A DNA stretch of 64,000 bases, taken from Salarias fasciatus (lineage: Eukaryota > Chordata > Actinopteri > Blenniiformes > Blenniidae). The position numbers and the translations under genes are program-made. This document shows, one piece after another, positions 47,688 through 64,000 of this stretch (the first letter of the stretch is position 1; each line of letters opens with the position of its first letter). Location of the stretch: contig NC_043755.1 in NCBI RefSeq assembly GCF_902148845.1, positions 5,563,790 to 5,627,789 on the forward strand. Reading direction: 5' to 3'. The notes beneath the pieces were generated by a model. It did no database searches. It was not told the origin of the DNA and saw only the letters and a program-made list of their open reading frames with translations.

Positions 47688-48902
47688 TGTGTGGTACTCT
47701 GAAGGTCTGTGAAGTTGCGGATGCTGATGCCTCACCGCCAGCTGCTCCTTATAATAATCCATGTTCCGATCACCGTCACCAGCGAGTGGAGTGTGTGGAT
47801 GTGACAGGTGGCGATAGTGATGGAGAGACCCAGAAGAAGAGCTGCTCCCTGCTTCACGGGCGGACCTGCCGTGACAGAAAAATTACACTGATCAGCCTCC
47901 TACAACCATCCACCAGACAGCGACACGGGGAGGCAAGAGCACCTGAATATTTGCATTAAAAAATGCAAATATGCAAATGTTTCTCATTTCCGAGTAATGC
48001 GGTCTTCCCCTACTGGAATAAATATAGACAAATGTGACAGGCAACATGAAAACGTCTCATTTAGAGACTTCAGATAATATTGATTGATTGATTTATTTGG
48101 CAATAATACATTGCAATAATAAGTGACCAACATTTAAAAATATCCCAGAGGCTGCTATACAACAAAGTTATCCTATTAATTACCAAAAGAAAAACAAAAT
48201 ATGTTTGTTTTTGTTTTTTTTATTACATATAATTCTTCTTTCAGTTGCTTTCAAACTACTGACACCATGAACAAAGACCTGGATAGAGCTGAAAATTCAC
48301 ATTTCACATTATAATTTAGTTTGGTAACAGCAGATTTTGTTCCTGATCTGGTTGATCCAGTCGTTCCTTTGTGAGGTGCAAAAACAATGACAGGTCATTT
48401 GCAAAATGAAAAGGCAGTGTTGCTGGTATATCAGACAGAAAAATGAAGAATCTTTTATCATAAAAAGCCCTCTTTTAAAAATGATGAGGACTTGTAAAAT
48501 GACAAGGCCTCAGCTAAAAGTTAACAATGAACTGGAGGCTGCTAATATTCACTTTCTTTATACTTTACTTAACAGGAGTCTTTAAAGAAAATACATTTTT
48601 CATCTGAATCTGGAAAGAGGAATTGAAAATCAACATCATTATTGTAAGAAAATGATTTATTTTTCAACATTTCATTTACCTTCTATATAAATGGTCCATC
48701 ATTTTTAATTAACATTATGCTTCCCCGTTTAATACTTTAGCATTCTGATGGTTATTTCCATGTGGTATCATGAGCAGATAAAAAAATATTTTGCTAATTT
48801 TGTTTGAACTAAACTTGAATACTCACTGAGGTAACGGAAGAGAAATCCAACGGGGATGGAGGCAGCAAGAATTCCCAGGTACACCAGCTCATCGGGAGAC
48901 AT
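44547..48902 (-). CDS. mboat7: Lysophosphatidylinositol acyltransferase (MBOAT7/LPIAT1)
   Basis: Eight coding exons: 48902-48827, 47865-47736, 47271-47145, 47035-46879, 46054-45859, 45640-45488, 45315-45139, 44958-44547; 1428 nt, 475 residues against 472 in human. Starts MSPDELVYLGILAASIPVGF. A multi-spanning ER membrane enzyme that puts arachidonate on lysophosphatidylinositol. The MBOAT active-site residues are present: Asn in RYWNMTVQWW (residue 316) and His in SAYWHGLHAGYYLSF (residue 351), equivalent to human N321 and H356. Further family blocks: YCYVGIMTGPFFR, FFVFRMRFYAAW, WFLKMRAYDYMCMGF. The C-terminal tail is lysine-rich (KEQKKEGEKTG). Human loss of MBOAT7 causes intellectual disability and a common variant raises fatty-liver risk. 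Position before rps9 matches human, minus TSEN34. Confidence 0.97.
46055..46878 (-). other. mboat7: mboat7 intron 4
   Basis: About 0.8 kb; no repeat or RNA recognised. Confidence 0.5.
47649..47693 (+). repeat. (TG)n microsatellite
   Basis: About 18 TG units with one interruption, in mboat7 intron 2, roughly 45 bases below the exon 2 donor. Confidence 0.95.
47866..48826 (-). other. mboat7: mboat7 intron 1 (coding)
   Basis: AT-rich. Short GATTGATTGATTTATTTGG at 48081-48099 resembles a LINE or SINE tail, but no body can be recognised. Confidence 0.45.
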
Positions 48903-50307
48903 GGCTCTGCTGGCACACAAACACTCATCAACCCAACATTAATGCAAGTCAGACGCAAGAACGGTAACACACACAGCGCCTACAACCACAATACACTGCA
49001 ACAAACTCTGCTCCAGTTAATCATTTTTCATGCAGTCAAAAAGAGACCTACAACAGCAACATGAACGTCTGGCTTAACGTTGCAATTGATCATAATACTT
49101 TCAAAATATATTTCATTGATAATATTCACATTTCAAATTGTGAACTTCGAACCTTCAATCTGTTTGAGACAGCAGGCCAAAGGATAACCACATTCATAGG
49201 AGACAAAACTCTCTTTGCATCAGAAGTCATTGTATGTTGGCAGCTACATTTCATCATTTGAAGAGTAGTGACTTTCAATAGCAGTTTCCTTTGCAGTTGC
49301 TTTTTCCTATAAGGTGTTCTTTTTGCTTGATTTGTTCAATTATTAGCCTATATTTCTTTGCTTGTCAGTGTGGTCTCTATTTTCCATTCTCAAGAAATTG
49401 TTTAATATGTCTCTCTGGTGTCCCCCTCGATTGTGCATGTTTCTGATAACCCACTTAGAGATAAGGTATGCCTGGAATGAGTTAATTTAGCCAAAAATAA
49501 ATGAATAAATAAATCTTAGTGGCAAGCTTCAAATGGGGAAAAAACTCTGGAATAGGCTCCAGACCTCTGATCCTCCTCTGCATGGGTATTAAAATTCAAC
49601 ACAAAACTGTAACATATTGGTTCTGCTTTGAGGTGTAACCACAGCTGAGTCCAAAGCAGCTCATCTCCAACATTTCCAAAAAATGGGATTATATACTTTT
49701 TTTGTTTTTGGCAAATTTAGTTTCCTTGTGTGTTTGGTGTCATACTTAAAGAAACACCAGAAAAATATCCCTCTTTCTGGTAATCCCACATCTCCTTAAA
49801 GTCTTTTACTTGTGGACATTTGTCATGCTTTTAACTTATCTGTGCAGTGTTTGTTTCTTTTCTTTTTGCAGTAGATTCAGGTGATTGTGGAGTTTTGAAC
49901 TAACTCAATGCAAACATACCCTCTTTGATACATTCTCCACTACTGGTGTTTTTTTTGTTCCTGTTTCTTTCTGAACGCATGTCCCAGTGTGGAGGACAGA
50001 GGTTTCCACTCTCCTCCTCAGGTGAGGTCTACACAGGAACACCTTGTCTTGACTTTCCCTCATATTTTCATGCACGCAAAATGCGAACACACACCACCAC
50101 GTCTCCGCCTAGATACCAGGTCTTCATATTAATAATTAAAATATCTCGCTTTTATTTTAAACTCGCTGAACCAGGACGATGTAACTAAACTACGGCGGCT
50201 CACAGGACATTAGACATTGAGCAATTTTTACACCAACTTCAGCACCGAGTCCGCAGTTCACCAATAACGAGCTGTTACCAGCTCAATCAACAAGCGTTTA
50301 TACTTAC
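48903..50307 (-). other. mboat7: mboat7 5' UTR intron
   Basis: Runs from the donor AAT/GTAAGTA on - at 50308 to just above the start codon. Contains an AAATGAATAAATAAATC tail-like run at 49497-49514 and pyrimidine-rich sequence. No gene recognised; the 66-codon frame on + at 49061 is unremarkable. Confidence 0.45.
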
Positions 50308-50450
50308 ATTTCTGTAGTTTAGTGACTCGGTTCACAGCCTGCTGTCTCCATTAAAGGCTGTAAATCAAACTGCTCACACCCACCGCGACTTCTCATTTCA
50401 CCACTTCCGCATTCAAAAAGATTACGTCATCACGTAAAGGTCGACGATAC
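50308..50450 (-). promoter_or_regulatory. mboat7: mboat7 first non-coding exon and promoter
   Basis: A clear donor at 50308; upstream on - is moderately GC-rich sequence with TGACGTAATC (about 50433-50424), a CRE/ATF-like site. No TATA box. Start site inferred. Confidence 0.4.
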
Positions 50451-50734
50451 CATTCTGTTCCTCCGAGAGGACCATACCATCTCAGACTACACCGGACCAT
50501 ACGTACAAGCGGCTTTATTTCCCCATTTTCAAAACACTTCTACATATGGATTTAGCATAATTACCATTAACGTTCTTACAGTTGTAAATGGCTGAATTTG
50601 GCATAAAGATACATATTTTTTCTAATAAAATGGCAGATGTTGCACAGTTATAAACGGAACAAAATGTGTTTATGGATAGCAATGCCATGTTAAATCAGAG
50701 ACAAACAGATGTTTTCTGGTTGGACCAAAAACAT

Positions 50735-50740
50735 TTTATT
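50735..50740 (-). terminator. rps9: rps9 poly(A) signal
   Basis: TTTATT on +, AATAAA on -, 44 bases past the rps9 stop, giving the very short 3' UTR usual for ribosomal protein genes. Confidence 0.8.
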
Positions 50741-50783
50741 GAGAATTTTGACAGAACAAGGAAGTCTCAGAAAGTCATCCTTC

Positions 50784-52981
<2,198 letters not shown>

Positions 52982-53080
52982 CTGTCTCGCTCAGGCTCGC
53001 GCAGTAAAGAGGAAGTTACAGGAAGCTTCCGTAGATTTATATGGGAGGTGGATAGACTACATTTCCCATCGTGCCCTTCA
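52982..53080 (-). promoter_or_regulatory. rps9: rps9 first exon with 5'TOP start and ZNF143/THAP11-type promoter motif
   Basis: On - the sequence CTTCCTCTTTACTGC starting at about 53015 is a classic terminal oligopyrimidine start, and the exon ends at GACAG/GTACGAG (52982). Upstream at 53056-53075 the + strand reads ACTACATTTCCCATCGTGCC, a near-consensus ZNF143/THAP11 site about 45 bases from the inferred start. Confidence 0.7.
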
Positions 53081-53647
53081 CCAGAGAAACGGAAATGGTA
53101 CTCTTTGTTTGTCGCCCTCTGTTGGTCAAATGAAAACAACTGAAATCAACCGAAGTCCCTTCTTTTGGATCACGTTGAAAAACAGAAGACGCAGTAACTG
53201 AAACCTTGTGAGTGAAAACATTCATCATGACATAACAGACCTTCACATGTTTGGAACAATGGGGAAAAGAACACTGGTGTGGAAAAAGAGACTGAATGAT
53301 CTGGTGTGCGCTCAGGGTTACCACATGCCTTCTGTTTATAGGTGGATTATGACACCAGGAGGAAAACCAGGACAGACATGCAAAGGTTAAACCACCATCC
53401 TCACCACACATTAAGGCCTCTTTACTGTCTTTGTCCTCGGCTTACATTTGATGCAATTGTTCTTTTTTTGTTTGAGGTAATTTCCCCATCTTTGTAGTTC
53501 ATACAGCCATATTGCTTTAGTATGTCTGTGACTTCTGCTTCTTTCTAATCCATCTATATGGAGTTGCACCTTTGTGTGGATTTATTGTTACTCTGAGACT
53601 CCTGAAAATTTGGACCCTGTTGGTGTTTGAGTGTTGACAGTATAAAG
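53081..53647. other. rps9-rbfox1l intergenic, proximal part
   Basis: A CTCF-like core in reverse (CGCCCTCTGTTGG) at about 53114-53126. Otherwise no feature recognised. Confidence 0.4.
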
Positions 53648-53985
53648 GGCTGCATGGTGGTGCAGTGGTTTGTGATCTCCTCTCACAGTGATGATGATCA
53701 TGGATTAAATTATAGCTGGACTTTTTTGTTTGGAGTTTGCACGTTCTACCCCTGTTTACATAAATTTTGTCCAGGTAATACAGTTTCCTCTCACACTCCA
53801 AAAACATGCATGTGAGATTTATTGTTGACCTTAATTTGCGATAATGTGTCGTGGAGTGTTTGTGGTTTTTGCCCTGTGATGGACTGGGGACCAGTTCAGG
53901 GTGTATCCTGCCCTCACCTATAGTTAGCTGGGATTGGCGCCATCGCCCCACGATCCTAAATGGGATAAAGCGCTACAACAGATGT
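53648..53985 (+). repeat. near full-length 'gtgcagtggttag' fish interspersed repeat
   Basis: Runs from GGCTGCATGGTGGTGCAGTG through TTTGGAGTTTGCACGTTCTA, CTCCAAAAACATGCATGTGA, CCTGTGATGGACTGG and CCAGTTCAGGGTGTATCCTG to GATAAAGCGCTACAACAGAT. The order of blocks matches the common teleost family closely; class uncertain. Confidence 0.7.
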
Positions 53986-55070
53986 ATGTATGTGCTGCAT
54001 TCATAAAAATTGCTTGTAAACATTGGTGCGATAAAAGGCCCATCACACTGCACTGCAGATGGAGCAATGATTGGAAGTGTAAATACTCAAGGTACTGTGA
54101 TTAGTGTGTTTGGATACTTGTATACTTGCATTTTTATGACTGTTTTTAAACTGTCTCCCACCCAAATGTCCGCAATTCACATCTTATTAGATCCATATAC
54201 AAGCCATAATTACAACATAGTAATATATTTTTTTTTTAAATAGGTAATTTTATTTCCATCAAACAACAATTTACACCATCTGATCTCCTTTGGTGCTGTT
54301 GAGAGGCATTTCTGACTAAAACACCCACAGTTTGATTTCACAATCAAATCTTTTGATTGGCATGCTTGAGCCAGTAAGTTTGTAAACTTGATGGAGAAAA
54401 TACCAACTTCATCTCCACATTTGTCTATAGAGCAACTTTTATAATTCATAGTTCCTCTGAGAATAAAAACTTAAATCATTTTAACAGGTATTTAGAATTC
54501 AAATAACATGGTTAAAAAGTAACTTGTATCTTGAGTCGACTCTAAAAGAAACACTTTTACACTTATACTTTAATATCTTTACTACAGTTTCTCACAGTTG
54601 AGTAAAATTTAGTCTTACTTTTTGTCATTTTATATCTTTTTTAAGTCTCTGCGCTATTTTTAGTTTTCTTTTAGTCATTCTGTGATTACTTTTTTGCATC
54701 TTTTTGTTTGATTTGTGTCATTGTAATTGCTTCTTTTGTCATTGTGGTTGAATCTTCTCACTTTGTGGACAGTTTGCTTTTGTTCTGTGCTTTTCTGGTA
54801 CCTTGACTGTGTTTGTTTTGTGAACGTTTTGTGTTGCTTCATGATTGTTCTGCATTCTAGAGTTTCCCCTCTACTTCTGTTGTTTTATTGATCTCTGTGA
54901 ATACCATGCGTCTCACGTTGGGTTCCACTGAAACAGAGGCCCACAGGAAGGTTTGGCCCGTTCACAAATCTTCTATTGTTAAAAAAAAATGCCTCACAAG
55001 TACTGAGAAATTTTGTTTGACAAAGTGTGTCAGAGCGAGAGCGTTAAGGCGGTAAACTCAGGGAGAAGGA
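53986..55070. other. distal upstream region of rbfox1l
   Basis: AT-rich spacer with T-rich stretches at 54600-54880. No gene or repeat family recognised. Confidence 0.4.
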
Positions 55071-55073
55071 CAT

Positions 55074-55473
55074 GGGCGACTATTTATATAACTGAAAGGA
55101 GACCCTGAGCATGTGTTTCTGTCTGTCAGGCTGCATGATCAACCCATGGACTCACAGGAGCTTGCTTGCTTTCTCTTTCACTGCCCCATATTCTGTTTTT
55201 TACGGACAGGGAGTTGATTTCTTTGTGGAGTTTCTCTGTGTTTTCTTGTTTTGCTCACGTGCGAAGTGAAAAAGACTATATACATTTTCTTTCCCTTCTT
55301 TCTCCTGGATATTCAGTTTCTTCTTCCTGTTGGGATTTTCCTGATTTTTTTCCCCCCCTCACTGCCTGCTCCTCTGGGGGCTTATCAGCGCTTCCTTTCC
55401 CCCTTTGCTCTCCTTCTCCTCTTCCTCCCGTCTTCCTTTGTGCCCTGTCTCCCTGTGTGTGGTTTTTTGGGCT
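55074..55473 (+). promoter_or_regulatory. rbfox1l: rbfox1l promoter and 5' leader
   Basis: ACTATTTATATAAC at 55079-55092 serves as a TATA-like or MEF2-like (CTATTTATA) element. Downstream is a pyrimidine-rich stretch up to the ATG at 55474, with TGCATG, the Rbfox binding hexamer, at 55132-55137. Muscle expression is known for zebrafish rbfox1l, which would suit a MEF2 site; this is inference. Confidence 0.4.
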
Positions 55474-63991
<8,518 letters not shown>

Positions 63992-64000
63992 GTGGGCTCA

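Noticed and set aside
50450-50734. TSEN34 between mboat7 and rps9 as in human
   Set aside because: The spacer is under 300 bases and has no frame resembling the endonuclease subunit.
53648-53720. tRNA-derived SINE head
   Set aside because: GTGCAGTGG-type start resembles one superficially, but I could not find convincing A and B boxes, so the repeat is left unclassified.

Overview
This is a gene-dense stretch of a ray-finned (teleost) fish chromosome. Every protein-coding gene is interrupted by introns with ordinary GT-AG borders, the proteins are closest to vertebrate families, one gene (rbfox1l) is a type I know from fish, and the spacers hold fish-type repeats (L2-like LINE, hAT fragments, a terminal-inverted-repeat MITE, many CA/CT/TCC microsatellites). 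Exon borders were placed by eye from splice signals, and every complete gene was checked to give an uninterrupted frame with a length close to its family.

Layout, left to right. (1) 1-3540 (+): the last exons and 3' UTR of cnot3 (CCR4-NOT subunit 3). (2) 3768-8430 (-): complete prpf31 (U4/U6 snRNP factor), tail to tail with cnot3. (3) 9112-28500 (-): complete lmtk3, a membrane kinase of 2749 codons in my model, 2080 of them in one 6.24 kb exon. (4) 28500-31060: spacer packed with transposon fragments. (5) 31074-35160 (-): leng1. (6) 35312-35642 (-): an orphan coding-like exon that I cannot name. (7) 36242-42460 (-): tmc4, 15 coding exons. (8) 44364-50420 (-): mboat7, 8 coding exons. (9) 50735-53015 (-): rps9, with a 5'TOP-like start and a pair of related C/D-box-like RNAs in two introns. 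(10) 55070-64000 (+): the 5' part of rbfox1l, cut by the window edge inside the RRM-coding region.

The set cnot3-prpf31-leng1-tmc4-mboat7-rps9 is the same group that sits together at human 19q13.42 beside the leukocyte receptor complex, so the block is anciently linked. Compared with human, cnot3 and prpf31 are convergent, lmtk3 lies inside the block, TFPT and TSEN34 are not seen, and rbfox1l follows rps9. The genes do not form one pathway: they cover mRNA decay, splicing (prpf31, probably leng1, rbfox1l), translation (rps9), phosphatidylinositol remodelling (mboat7), an ion-channel-like membrane protein (tmc4) and neuronal trafficking (lmtk3).

The items most worth a second look are the twin small-RNA candidates in rps9, the threefold internal repeat in the lmtk3 tail, the orphan exon between leng1 and tmc4, and a MITE carrying a ZNF143/THAP11-like promoter motif.
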